A stretch of DNA of 26,220 nucleotides from Candidatus Pelethomonas intestinigallinarum (GCA_018712665.1 DVGP01000210.1:1-26220); one strand, 5' to 3'; shown: positions 13,867-22,528, counted from the stretch's first letter. The notes: a model not told the origin generated them from the sequence alone. Translations and numbers: made by a program.

Positions 13867-16044
13867 ATGAGGCAATACTTGAAGATGAACCGTGTCCTGC
13901 TGGTGCTGCTGGCCGCCGCGGTGGCGGTGAGCCTGTGGGTCATCGCCCGGCGCTGGAGCGTGGAGTCGGAGAACAAGACCTACGATGTGGTGCTGGACTA
14001 CACGGAGCTGGAGCTGATGGCGGAGCAGAGCGACCACGATGTGTCCTGGTGGCTGGAGCAGTTCCGGGACATGGGCATCACCCGGGTGGGGCTGACGGAG
14101 GAGAGTCTGACCTCCCTGATGGAGAACTCCCCCCTGGACGTCACCGCCACGGTGATGGACAAGGTGATCCAGGACGCCAACTGGCGGGAGAACTACCCCG
14201 CTGAATTTGTGGATATCATCGAGGAACGGGGCTATGACCGCTTCGACGTGCTGGTGGAGGCCGCCGGGGCGGAGGCGGTGGACTTCGTGGTGGAGGCCGT
14301 GACGGAGCGGTTCCACCCGGAGGATGTGGTAGTCCTGGATGACGGGGAGAGCGCCTGCATCCTGCTGAATGGGTCTGTGAACGACACTCTCTACCTCACC
14401 GATTTCAGCTACTCCGACACCTTCAAGGAGGGCTTCACCGAGCGCAACGAGATCGTCTCCTCCCAGATCATGTACGTCTCCCTGGGGCTGGACCCGAAGA
14501 AGGTGGAGACCATCCAGTCCCTGGGCATGGAGATCGTGCCCAGGACCATCTGCTACGACGGCCACAACGACACCCGCTACGCCCAGGCGGTGGTGGCGGG
14601 CTATGAGCGCTACGGCATCACCCCCACCTATATCATTGCCGGCGGCAAGGCCGTCATCGGCTACGACGACGGCGGCGAGTTCGCCCTGGACTATATCCGG
14701 GACAACGGCATCACCATCGGCCTCATTGAGACCAACGTCCAGCGGGAGAACATCATGCAGTCCGGCGTGGAGGACGCGGCGGTGGCCACGGACTACAACA
14801 CCGTCCGTGTCTTCTCCGTGTGGGACTACATCCAGTACCGCTACGGCTACTACGGCTACGAGGGCGCGGAGGAGGTGGAGAACACCCTGTACCGGGCCAT
14901 CGTGGAGCGGAACGTCCGGGTTATCTACTTCAAGCCCGTCAAGCAGACCGACAACTCCTTCGCCTACATCACCGATGTGGATGTTTACCGGGATATGTTT
15001 GAGGGCCTGAACCAGCGCCTGGCGGCCCACGGCATCTCCATGGGCCGGGCCTCGGTGATGGACAACTTCCAGATCCCCTCCCTGGTGATGCTGGTCCTGG
15101 GCCTGGGGGCCGGCGTGGGCGGCGCCCTGCTGCCCGCGACCTTCCTGCCCATGAAGCGGCGCTGGACCCTCATCCTGGCGGGGATCGCCGCGGTGTGTGT
15201 GGCGGGGGCCTGGGTGGTGCTGCCCAACACCTTCCGCCTGCTGGCCAGCTTTGCCAGCGCCGTGGTGTTTGCCTGCCTTGCCGCCGCCTTCTTCCTCCAG
15301 AGCGCCAAGCGCCTGGGACAGCGGCTCCCCTCCAACGCCAGGATTCGGACCATCCTGCCCTGGACGGTGGGGATCCTGGTCCTGTCCGTGCTCATCGCCC
15401 TGGCCGGCGGCATGATGACCGCCGCGCCCCTCTCCTCCACCGATTTCATGCTGGAGCTGGGGATCTTCCGGGGCGTGAAGCTGGCGCAGCTGGCCCCCCT
15501 GGCCTTCTTCTGTCTGCTGTTTGTGTCCTACTACGGCCTGTTTGAGAAGGACCGCAGGACCAATACTCTCCAGCTGCGGGATATCACCACCGCCCTGAAG
15601 TGGAACATCCCCGTGTGGTCCCTGGTGCTGCTGGCGGTGGTGGCCCTGGCGGGCTACTACTACCTGGCCCGCACCGGCCACGAGAGCGACGTGACCGTTT
15701 CCACCCTGGAGATCATCATGCGCAACGACCTGGAGAACCTCCTGCTGGCCCGGCCCCGGACCAAGGAGTTCCTGGTCTGCTTCCCCAGCATCATGCTGGC
15801 GGCCTACTGCGCCGTGCGCCGCCTGCCCTTCTTCACGGCGCTCTTCGGCCTGGCGGGCACCATCGGCATGACCAGCGTGTGCAACACCTTCATGCACATC
15901 CGCACCCCCCTGTACCTGGGCTTTGCCCGCACCGGCTACGCGGTGGTGCTGGGCGTGATCCTGGGGGCGGTGTTCATCGGCGTCTTCGAGCTGTGCCTGC
16001 GGGGCTGGCTGCGGGTGAGGAAATATTTCATTGAGGCGGAATAG
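13867..16044 (+). CDS. DUF5693 family multi-pass membrane protein
   Basis: The 725-residue protein has one N-terminal membrane helix (about 9-27), a large extracytoplasmic domain (about 30-395), then nine or so membrane helices to the C-terminus. The soluble part is rich in alternating strands and helices (ITRVGLTEESL, YITDVDVYRDMF, NNGITIGLIET-like stretches), suggesting a barrel-like or Rossmann-like fold. I recognise it as the DUF5693 family, which commonly sits beside csaB. No function is known; a role in assembly or export of the pyruvylated wall polysaccharide is an inference from the neighbours csaB (six bases downstream) and murJ. AAGGAG lies ten bases before the start. Confidence 0.8.
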   Translation: MRQYLKMNRVLLVLLAAAVAVSLWVIARRWSVESENKTYDVVLDYTELELMAEQSDHDVSWWLEQFRDMGITRVGLTEESLTSLMENSPLDVTATVMDKVIQDANWRENYPAEFVDIIEERGYDRFDVLVEAAGAEAVDFVVEAVTERFHPEDVVVLDDGESACILLNGSVNDTLYLTDFSYSDTFKEGFTERNEIVSSQIMYVSLGLDPKKVETIQSLGMEIVPRTICYDGHNDTRYAQAVVAGYERYGITPTYIIAGGKAVIGYDDGGEFALDYIRDNGITIGLIETNVQRENIMQSGVEDAAVATDYNTVRVFSVWDYIQYRYGYYGYEGAEEVENTLYRAIVERNVRVIYFKPVKQTDNSFAYITDVDVYRDMFEGLNQRLAAHGISMGRASVMDNFQIPSLVMLVLGLGAGVGGALLPATFLPMKRRWTLILAGIAAVCVAGAWVVLPNTFRLLASFASAVVFACLAAAFFLQSAKRLGQRLPSNARIRTILPWTVGILVLSVLIALAGGMMTAAPLSSTDFMLELGIFRGVKLAQLAPLAFFCLLFVSYYGLFEKDRRTNTLQLRDITTALKWNIPVWSLVLLAVVALAGYYYLARTGHESDVTVSTLEIIMRNDLENLLLARPRTKEFLVCFPSIMLAAYCAVRRLPFFTALFGLAGTIGMTSVCNTFMHIRTPLYLGFARTGYAVVLGVILGAVFIGVFELCLRGWLRVRKYFIEAE

Positions 16045-16050
16045 AGATAC

Positions 16051-17154
16051 ATGTATAAAATACTGATATCGGGATACTACGGCTTCAATAACATCGGGGA
16101 CGAGTCCATCCTCCGCACGGTCATCGACAACCTGCGGGAGAAGCTGGAGGACATCGACATCACCGTCCTCTCCCAGGACCCGGCCCAGACCAGCGAGAAG
16201 TACGGGGTGAAGGCCGCCCGGCGCATGTCCCTGTGGGACATCCTGCGGTGTGTGTGGCGGTGCGACCTGCTCCTCTCCGGCGGCGGCAGCCTGCTTCAGG
16301 ACGCCACCAGCGGCCGCAGCATTCTCTACTATCTCTTCATCCTACGCCTGGCCCAGCTGTTGGGCAAGGAGACCTTCATCTACAGCCAGGGCATCGGTCC
16401 CATCTCCGACCCCCGCAACCGCCGCCTCGCCGCCCGGGTCCTCCGCCGCACCAGCGGCATCGTGGTCCGGGACGTCAAGAGCCGGGACCTGCTGCTGGAG
16501 ATCGGCGTGCCGGACTACCTCATTCACGTCACCGCCGACCCGGTGATCCGTGTGAAGAAGGCGGACCCGGCTCTGGGCCTTGAGATTCTGGAGCGGGAGG
16601 GCTGTCCCCGGCGGGAGGGCCGGCTCACCGTGGGCTGGGCGGTGAAGGCCCGGCGGCCGGACCCGGCGTTTTTTCAGGAGGTCCGCCGGAGCATCCAGTG
16701 GCTTCGGGAGACCTGCGGCGCGGATTCGGTGCTGATCCCCTTTTTCCACGATGAGGACTACAGCGTCTGCCGGGCCATTGCCGGGGAGCTGGACGGCCAG
16801 GCGGGATGCCTGACGCGGAAGTACCTCTCAGAGGAGACGCTGTCCATCATCGGCTGCATGGACGTTCTGGTGGGGGTGCGGCTCCACTCCCTGATCTACG
16901 CCGCCGTCATGGGCGTCCCCATGATCGGCATATCCTATGATCCCAAGGTGGACTCCTTCCTCGCCTCCATCGACCGGCCCACCCTCTGCCGGGTGGAGGA
17001 GTTCACCCTTGAGAAGTTCCAGGAGGCTTTCCGGGATACCATGTCCCACCGGGAGGCCATCCGGGAGACCACAGAGGCGCGGCTGGACAGCCTTATCGAG
17101 AAGCTGGATCAGAACGAGGAGCTGATCCGCGGCATCATGGAGCGAAAAAAGTGA
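16051..17154 (+). CDS. csaB: Polysaccharide pyruvyl transferase CsaB
   Basis: The 367-residue protein starts ILISGYYGFNNIGDESILR, the typical N-terminus of the pyruvyl transferase family. LLSGGGSLLQDATSGRSILYY and FIYSQGIGPISDPRNR follow. The C-terminal part has MDVLVGVRLHSLIYAAVMG and ISYDPKVDSF, containing the conserved RLHSL and YDPK motifs. CsaB transfers pyruvate from phosphoenolpyruvate to a secondary cell-wall polysaccharide, making the ketal that SLH-domain proteins bind. It lies between DUF5693 and murJ, and its stop codon overlaps the murJ GTG start (GTGA), so the three are translationally linked. Confidence 0.93.
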   Translation: MYKILISGYYGFNNIGDESILRTVIDNLREKLEDIDITVLSQDPAQTSEKYGVKAARRMSLWDILRCVWRCDLLLSGGGSLLQDATSGRSILYYLFILRLAQLLGKETFIYSQGIGPISDPRNRRLAARVLRRTSGIVVRDVKSRDLLLEIGVPDYLIHVTADPVIRVKKADPALGLEILEREGCPRREGRLTVGWAVKARRPDPAFFQEVRRSIQWLRETCGADSVLIPFFHDEDYSVCRAIAGELDGQAGCLTRKYLSEETLSIIGCMDVLVGVRLHSLIYAAVMGVPMIGISYDPKVDSFLASIDRPTLCRVEEFTLEKFQEAFRDTMSHREAIRETTEARLDSLIEKLDQNEELIRGIMERKK

Positions 17155-18695
17155 AACGAGATCAAACAGTCCGACTCATCAGCACGGTGGCCCTGGTGAC
17201 GCTGCTGGCCAAGCTGCTGGGGATCGTCCGGGAGTCCCTGCAGGCCAGGGCCTTCGGCACCCAGGTAGCGGCGGACCTGTATACCACCGCCAACAATAAC
17301 ACCATCTATCTCTTCACCACTGTGGCGTACGCCCTGTGCGTGGCGGCGGTGCCCATTCTGGCTCCCCGCCTCCAGCGCAGCAGGGAGGAGGGACTGCGGG
17401 CCGCCGGCAATCTGATCACCATTACGGTGGGCGTCAGTGTGCTGGTAGCCGCCGGTTGGATTGCCGCCACCTTTACCCCCTGGGTGGACGCCCTGTGGGC
17501 GGGGACGGCGGCGGAGACGGAGCAGCTTGCCTCCTACATCCGCCTGATGGCTCTGGCGCTGCCGGTGATCGTGCTCACCTATCTGCTGGTGGGGTTGTTC
17601 CAGTCCATGGACCACTTCCACCTCCAGGGCAGCATGTCCATCCCCTACAATGTTTTTCTCATCCTCTTTCTGGCCCTCTTCGCCCAGCGGCTGGGTGTGA
17701 ACGGATATGTGGCCGCCGTGGCCGGGGCGTGGCTGCTCCAACTGGCCACCACCGCCCCCTACGCCGTCCGGGAGCGGTGCCGCCTGCCCCTGGTCTTTGA
17801 CCTGCGGGCGGACTATGTAAGGACCTTCTTCAAGACCGCCGCGGTGACGGTGCTGACCACGTCCATCTTCCTGTTCTGCTACCTCCAGGACTCCGGCATG
17901 GCGGCGGCCCTCACCGACAGTCCTGTCAGCGCCTTCTACTACGCCGACAAGCTCTTTACGCCCCTGACCACGACTTTGATCTACTCGATCACCACCGTCC
18001 TTTTCCCCAAGTTCACCCAGGAGTACGCCACAGGCAGCCGCCAGTCCTACCTCCGGTATATCTGGGGCACCCTGCGCAGCACCCTGCTGCTGATCCTGCC
18101 CATCTCCGCCGTGCTGGCGGTGTTCGGCACCCCCATCGTCCGGGTGCTCTTCGAGGGCGGCAACTTTACCGCCGAGTCCTCCGCCTCCACCGGCGCCATC
18201 TTCTCCATCTACGCCCTGTCCATGGCGGGGTTCTGCGCCCTGGACATTCTCAGCCGGGCCTACTACACCATGGAGCGGACCCTGGCCCCCCTGCTGGTCA
18301 ACGCCGCTGTTCTGGTGTGCAACTGGGGCCTGAACCAGCTGCTGGGCTCCCGGCTGGGCGGCCCGGGGTTGGCCCTGGGCACCACCATCTCCATCACGCT
18401 CGGCGGACTGGTCCTGGCGGTGCTCCTTCTGCGGCGGACCGGGGGCGTCCGCGTCCTGCCCCTGGTCAAGAGCCTGGCCGCCACGTTGGTCACCGGCGGA
18501 GCCCTGTGGTGGGTCACGGATCTGGTCCTCACCGGCGATGAGAGCAAGCTCATGCTGGTGGTCAAGTGCGGCGGCCTTGGCGTCGCCGCCGCCGGGGTCT
18601 ACGCCCTGCTGATGCTCCTCACACGCCAGGAGGATTTTCTGGCCCTGCTCCGCCGCCTGCGGGGCGAAAAAAACGACAACAGCGCCGACGGCTAA
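17151..18695 (+). CDS. murJ: Lipid II / lipid-linked oligosaccharide flippase MurJ (MviN)
   Basis: The 514-residue protein starts at GTG 17151, overlapping csaB by four bases. It has 14 or so membrane helices and the MurJ/MviN features KLLGIVRESLQARAFG, YALCVAAVPIL, YYADKLFTPLTTTLIYSITT and VRVLFEGGNFTAESS. The family flips lipid-linked sugar precursors to the outside. Here it is coupled to csaB rather than to peptidoglycan genes, so it may serve the secondary wall polysaccharide as well as or instead of lipid II (inference). A perfect palindrome follows nine bases after the stop. Confidence 0.92.
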   Translation: MKRDQTVRLISTVALVTLLAKLLGIVRESLQARAFGTQVAADLYTTANNNTIYLFTTVAYALCVAAVPILAPRLQRSREEGLRAAGNLITITVGVSVLVAAGWIAATFTPWVDALWAGTAAETEQLASYIRLMALALPVIVLTYLLVGLFQSMDHFHLQGSMSIPYNVFLILFLALFAQRLGVNGYVAAVAGAWLLQLATTAPYAVRERCRLPLVFDLRADYVRTFFKTAAVTVLTTSIFLFCYLQDSGMAAALTDSPVSAFYYADKLFTPLTTTLIYSITTVLFPKFTQEYATGSRQSYLRYIWGTLRSTLLLILPISAVLAVFGTPIVRVLFEGGNFTAESSASTGAIFSIYALSMAGFCALDILSRAYYTMERTLAPLLVNAAVLVCNWGLNQLLGSRLGGPGLALGTTISITLGGLVLAVLLLRRTGGVRVLPLVKSLAATLVTGGALWWVTDLVLTGDESKLMLVVKCGGLGVAAAGVYALLMLLTRQEDFLALLRRLRGEKNDNSADG

Positions 18696-18703
18696 ATGGA
18701 AAA

Positions 18704-18735
18704 GAGGTCCCGCGGAGTTAACTCCGCGGGACCTC
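18704..18735. terminator. Perfect 32-base palindrome after murJ
   Basis: GAGGTCCCGCGGAGTT is followed directly by its own reverse complement. There is no T-run after it. A near-identical copy (30 bases with two mismatches) recurs at 18954-18983 inside element R2. Confidence 0.8.
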
Positions 18736-19065
18736 AGGCTGTCGAAAAAGTCATGTCAGACTTTTTCGCAGCCTGAAAATGCCGTTACTTTCCCACTGCT
18801 CTGCAGTGTGAAAGTCCTCACTTCGTGAGCCGCACGCCTTGCGCAGCAAGGCTGTGCGGGGCATTCGATTGGATTCGAGGCGGGCTTTGCCCCCTCGAGC
18901 TCCCCCTGCGCTGTGCAGTTTTTTGCTTCTGAAGGAAGTTCTTCGACATGCTCAGGTCCCGCGGATCTAACTCCGCGGGACCTCTTAGCGTATCAAAAAG
19001 CCTCTCTTCCGCCGTCCGCAGGCGGCGGAAGAGAGGCTGCAGCCGCAGGGTTCCCTCCTCGCGGC
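18736..19065. repeat. Mosaic structured intergenic element, copy R2
   Basis: The gap between convergent murJ and the Rieske-FAD gene holds a 16-pair hairpin (18736-18774, AGGCTG-T-CGAAAAAGTC with its complement). It continues with module A (18771-18819), module B (18828-18911, 77 of 84 bases the same as 3166-3249) and a copy of the murJ palindrome (18954-18983). Next are module D (from 18987), a perfect 16-pair hairpin containing module H (18999-19038) and module I (19045-19065, shared with 22231-22251). Module G of R1 is absent and replaced by a tiny hairpin. Confidence 0.85.
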
Positions 19066-19072
19066 CTCGCTG

Positions 19073-20521
19073 TTATTTAATAGAGGGCTGCTCCCGGGAG
19101 ATGTCCTCCTGGGCGGGGCCGGAGAGGAGCTTCCCTCGGCAGTCGAACCGGGAACCGTGGCAGGGACAGTCCCAGGTCTTCTCGGCGGGGTTCCACGCCA
19201 GCTGGCAGCCCAGGTGGGGACAGCGGGGGGAGACGGCGTGGAGCTGGCCATCCTCATCCCGGTAGGCCCCCGCTTTTTCTCCATTCAGGCGCACGATGCC
19301 GCCGCGGCCGGCGGAGAGCTCGTCCGCCTGTGTGGCGGGGAAGTAGAGGAAGCTCTTTGCCAAGCCTTTCACAGCGTGGCCTCCCTCCGCCGCGATCCCC
19401 GCCAGGGCCCTGCCGTTGACGCGGCGGGGGTCGAAGACGTCGGCCCAGGGGTGGTTCTCCCCCCGCAGGAGGGCGGGGAGGATCAGGGCCGCGGCCATAG
19501 AGGAGGTCATTCCCCACTTGCCGAAGCCGGTGGCCACGTACCAGTTGGGGCGGCTGGCGGCGTAGGGGCCGATATAGGGTACGCCGTCAGCGGTGATACA
19601 GTCCTGGGCGGACCAGCGGGCCGCCTCCCGGGCAACAGGAAGCCACTCCCGGGCCGTCTGCGGCAGACGCTCATATTGACCGCCTGCCCCATTCTCCCCT
19701 GTGCGGTGGCCCTCGCCGCCCACCAGCAGCAGGTCCCCGCAGGTCCGCAGGGACAGACCGGCCCCGTCCGCGCCGATATACATGCCGTCCACGGCGGGAG
19801 CGCCCTCCAGGGCCAGGACGTAGGACCGCTCCTGGTGCATCCGGGCGAAGTACAGCCCCGGGAAGTTCAGGAAGGGGTAGTGGCAGGCGAAGATGATCTT
19901 CTCAGCCCGCACGGTGCCGGTGGGCGTTTTTAATGCGTCGCCCTCCACAGTCCGCACCGGCGTGCCCTCATAAATGGTCAGCTTCTCCGCCAGAGGCCGG
20001 AGAAACCGCAGTGGGTGAAATTGCGCTTGTCCCTGGAATTTTACCGCCCCCACCGCCGGGATCGGGCGAGGCAGGTCCTCGGTATAGGAGGCCGGGAGTC
20101 CCAGGGAGGCAGCCGCCTCCGCCTCGGCCCGGAGCCGGTCCGCGTCATCCCCATAGACATAGGCGCGCTTCTCCTCCCAGCCGCAGTCGATGCCTTCCAC
20201 CTGGATGATGTCCCGGTAGGCCTGGATGGCCTCCTGGTTCGCCTGGGCGTAGTGGGCGGCCTTGGCCCAGCCGAAGGTCCGGATCAGCTTGCGGTAGATC
20301 GGCCCGTGCTGGGAGGTGACCTTGGCGGTGGTGTTGCGGGTTTGGCCGCTGCCTGTCCGGTCCGCCTCCAGGACCACCACCTGGCGGCCATCCCGCTGGA
20401 GGGCGTGGGCGATGAGCACGCCGGCCATGCCGGCGCCCACCACGGCGATCTCCGTCTCAATGGAGCGGGTGAGGGGATCCCGCTTCTCCATATAGCAGTC
20501 CCTGGACCAGATCGATTCCAT
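19073..20521 (-). CDS. FAD-dependent oxidoreductase fused to a C-terminal Rieske [2Fe-2S] domain
   Basis: The 482-residue protein opens with a DAO-type FAD domain: TEIAVVGAGMAGVLIAHAL (GAGMAG at 29-34) and the acidic end of strand two VVVLEAD. GVPYIGPYAASRPNWYVATG and FGKWGMTSSMAAALI come late in that domain. The C-terminal 100 residues form a Rieske domain with CPHLGC and CPCHGS. The cluster ligands are Cys434, His436, Cys452 and His455, and the usual disulfide pair Cys439/Cys454 is present. The layout matches Bacillus YhfW-like proteins. It probably moves electrons from an amine or other substrate through FAD to the iron-sulfur cluster; the substrate is unknown. There is no signal peptide. 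AAGGAG precedes the ATG. It follows the vWA gene with a hairpin between. Confidence 0.88.
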   Translation of the reverse strand: MESIWSRDCYMEKRDPLTRSIETEIAVVGAGMAGVLIAHALQRDGRQVVVLEADRTGSGQTRNTTAKVTSQHGPIYRKLIRTFGWAKAAHYAQANQEAIQAYRDIIQVEGIDCGWEEKRAYVYGDDADRLRAEAEAAASLGLPASYTEDLPRPIPAVGAVKFQGQAQFHPLRFLRPLAEKLTIYEGTPVRTVEGDALKTPTGTVRAEKIIFACHYPFLNFPGLYFARMHQERSYVLALEGAPAVDGMYIGADGAGLSLRTCGDLLLVGGEGHRTGENGAGGQYERLPQTAREWLPVAREAARWSAQDCITADGVPYIGPYAASRPNWYVATGFGKWGMTSSMAAALILPALLRGENHPWADVFDPRRVNGRALAGIAAEGGHAVKGLAKSFLYFPATQADELSAGRGGIVRLNGEKAGAYRDEDGQLHAVSPRCPHLGCQLAWNPAEKTWDCPCHGSRFDCRGKLLSGPAQEDISREQPSIK

Positions 20522-20542
20522 AGCGTCAGCTCCTTGCTGTAT

Positions 20543-20571
20543 TTGGGACCGCCCGTGTGGGGCGGTCCCAA
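20543..20571. terminator. Hairpin between the vWA and Rieske-FAD genes
   Basis: TTGGGACCGCCC pairs perfectly with GGGCGGTCCCAA around GTGTG. It lies 48 bases after the vWA stop and 22 bases before the Rieske-FAD start on the minus strand. It lacks a clear T-run, so it could be a terminator or a leader hairpin. Confidence 0.6.
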
Positions 20572-20618
20572 GCTATTCTTCCCAGGAGACGCTTACGGTA
20601 TGCGGAGAGCTCGGCGTT

Positions 20619-21992
20619 TCAGCAGCCCTGGCAGCAGCGGAAGCTGGTGTCGATGGTGTGGGCGATGAACCGGGCCCGGAAGCTGCGGCGGGAGCACATG
20701 CCCCTGGCCGCGCCGGAGGAGACGTTCAGATCCTCGGGCACCACGAATTTGATGCACCGGACATGGACGTCCCGGCAGGAGGGGAAGTCGTGGGCGGGGA
20801 TGGTCAAGGTCTTCAGGCCCCGGGAGTACTCCTGGCCGCTGTCGTCCACCTCCGCGAGGATGGCGGCCAGGGCCACCCGCTTGCCGGGGCAGACGTTTTT
20901 GAGGGTGACGTTCAGCTGGATGATCCGGCCCTGGGACTCCAGATATACGTCCCCCGCGTCCACCACCACGGCGTCGGCGCAGCCCTCCACAGACAGATCC
21001 ACCGGGTCGGGGCAGCCCTCGGGGCAGACGACCACGTCGCAGGACACCGTGACGGTGGGGTCGGGGAAGGTCACCGCGTTCCCCTCGGCGTCGGAGTAGT
21101 CGATGGACTGGTTGACCTCTTTCACGCCGGAGGTCTGGGCCGTGTGGCGGATGAAGAACTCCAGCACGGCGCTCTCGCTGGCGGTGACCCCCAGCTCCGG
21201 GATGGTCCACCGCAGGGAGTTGAGGCCCGTCACGGCGGCGGAGCCCTTGCTGGGCATCAGAACGCTGGTGATGACGAAGTCCGGGTTCACCACCTCGTCG
21301 ATGACGATGTCGGTGGCCCCGGGGTTGGAGATATTGGCGGCCAGGTCGGCGAAGAGCTGCTCCAGGTCCGCCGCGTCCGGCGTCACCGCCACGTGGGCGG
21401 CGTCGGGGTCGGTGGCCCACTCGTTCAGGGCGCTGACGTCCACGCCGTCGGAGCCCACCAGCCCGATGGCGTAGATGATGATCCCCTGGGCCTTGGCCGC
21501 GTCGGCCACGGGTGCGGGCGGGGGACCGGCGGTGGTGTTCCCGTCGGTGAACATGACGATGACCTTGGCGTTGCTCGAAGCGGGGTCGAACAGGCCCGCC
21601 GCCGTGGAGAAGGCGTCGGCGTGGTTGGTGTTCCCGCCGGCGGTCAGGGCGTCCACGGCGTCCTTCAGGTCGGCCACAGAGGTGATGAGCTGGGTATCCG
21701 CCGTGGCGGACCCGGCGAAGCTGACGATGCCGATGCGGCTGCCGGAGCCGATCTGCCCGTCGGCGGCGCCGTCGGTGGCCTCGTCGATGATGTCGATGAA
21801 GGTGTCGGCCCCGGCCTTCATGCTTGCCAGAGGCAGACCGGTCATGCTGCCGGACCGGTCCAGGACAAGGACGATGTCCGTGGGATTGGACATGATGTCC
21901 GGGGCGGCGGTCAGGGCCAGAGTCACCCGCAGGGACCCGTCACAGGCGATCTGGTCCGTGCTGATGACCTTGTTTGAATTTGTAACACCCAT
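20619..21992 (-). CDS. von Willebrand factor A protein with a cysteine-rich C-terminal domain
   Basis: The 457-residue protein starts MGVTNSNKVI at 21992, seven bases after AAGGAGG; an in-frame ATG 34 codons upstream has no site. Residues 38-230 are a vWA domain with an intact MIDAS: DRSGSM (Asp45, Ser47, Ser49), Thr122 in GGNTNHADAF and Asp150 in MFTDGN. A beta-rich middle (about 230-325) resembles a surface-protein repeat. The last 135 residues contain 11 cysteines and end RCCQGC. There is no signal peptide, membrane helix or sorting motif, so the location is uncertain; a spore-coat or otherwise disulfide-linked structural role is possible but unproven. I do not know a name for the C-terminal domain. 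Confidence 0.85.
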   Translation of the reverse strand: MGVTNSNKVISTDQIACDGSLRVTLALTAAPDIMSNPTDIVLVLDRSGSMTGLPLASMKAGADTFIDIIDEATDGAADGQIGSGSRIGIVSFAGSATADTQLITSVADLKDAVDALTAGGNTNHADAFSTAAGLFDPASSNAKVIVMFTDGNTTAGPPPAPVADAAKAQGIIIYAIGLVGSDGVDVSALNEWATDPDAAHVAVTPDAADLEQLFADLAANISNPGATDIVIDEVVNPDFVITSVLMPSKGSAAVTGLNSLRWTIPELGVTASESAVLEFFIRHTAQTSGVKEVNQSIDYSDAEGNAVTFPDPTVTVSCDVVVCPEGCPDPVDLSVEGCADAVVVDAGDVYLESQGRIIQLNVTLKNVCPGKRVALAAILAEVDDSGQEYSRGLKTLTIPAHDFPSCRDVHVRCIKFVVPEDLNVSSGAARGMCSRRSFRARFIAHTIDTSFRCCQGC

Positions 21993-22006
21993 TGTGTTAC
22001 CTCCTT

Positions 22007-22023
22007 CTGGGGGCATCCCCCAG
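22007..22023 (-). promoter_or_regulatory. Hairpin directly abutting the vWA ribosome binding site
   Basis: CTGGGGG pairs perfectly with CCCCCAG around a three-base loop, and the binding site AAGGAGG begins at the very next base. It may hold the site open or protect the mRNA 5' end. No clear sigma-A promoter was seen in 21993-22078. Confidence 0.5.
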
Positions 22024-22078
22024 CACCATGCTATGTGGAGCGGGCGGGGGATGACACCGCCGGGAAGGATGGAAGAGG

Positions 22079-22526
22079 GCCCGCCGTCTGACATGTTCAG
22101 ACGGCGGGCTGCAGTGTTTCAAAAAAGCCTCGCAGAGTTCGCGCGCAGCCGTCGGCAGCTGTGCTGCCATACGGATGCGGCCTGCCCCTTGCGGGTACGC
22201 CGCCGCGCACGGCGCGAAATAAATACAAGCGCAAGGTTCCCTCCTCGCGGCATAGCCGCTGCGGCCTACGCTGCAAACATGCCGCCGGCATGTTTGCTTA
22301 CGCTGCGGCGTCGGAAAAACACTTTGCGCGGAGCGAGCGTCGAATCGTCCGCCACATGGGGCCCCCACCGGAGCCCAGCGAAGCGGGTCCGGTGGGGAGA
22401 GGAGGCGCAGCGGAGTGAGCGCCGCCTGCCGCCTGCGGCGGGCGGCGGGATACGGAGCTTGTGCCGACGACGCGCAGAGCGAAGCGGCTCCCCTTTGGCG
22501 GAAAAGGCGTCAGCCTTTTTCGACAG
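22079..22526. repeat. Mosaic structured intergenic element, copy R3
   Basis: This element fills the gap between the COG2509 gene and the vWA gene. Order: a perfect 13-pair hairpin (22079-22109), module D (from 22112), module G (22143-22196), module I (22231-22251) and a 12-pair hairpin (22273-22297). Module E follows (22310-22342), then a ten-pair stem closing on CCCCACCGGA and TCCGGTGGGG (about 22363-22396), GC-rich filler and module F (22472-22526). Compared with R1, D now comes before G, so modules have been rearranged. No credible gene is present. Confidence 0.83.
22502..22520 (-). terminator. Terminator-like hairpin of the COG2509 gene (part of module F)
   Basis: AAAAGGC pairs with GCCTTTT around GTCA, nine bases after the stop codon at 22529, with T-runs on both strands. 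The same hairpin, with loop GTTA, occurs in R1 at about 3485-3503. Confidence 0.6.
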
Positions 22527-22528
22527 GC

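Noticed and set aside
13741..15897. Very long open frame antisense to the DUF5693 gene.
   Set aside because: It is Gly/Val/His/Gln-rich mirror coding of a GC-rich gene, without a ribosome binding site; the plus-strand gene has clear domain structure.
20658..21977. Long open frame antisense to the vWA gene.
   Set aside because: Low-complexity Gly/Val/Asp/His composition and no ribosome binding site; it is a shadow.
21993..22094. N-terminal extension of the vWA protein to an ATG at 22094.
   Set aside because: It runs through two hairpins and has no binding site, while the ATG at 21992 has AAGGAGG at good distance.
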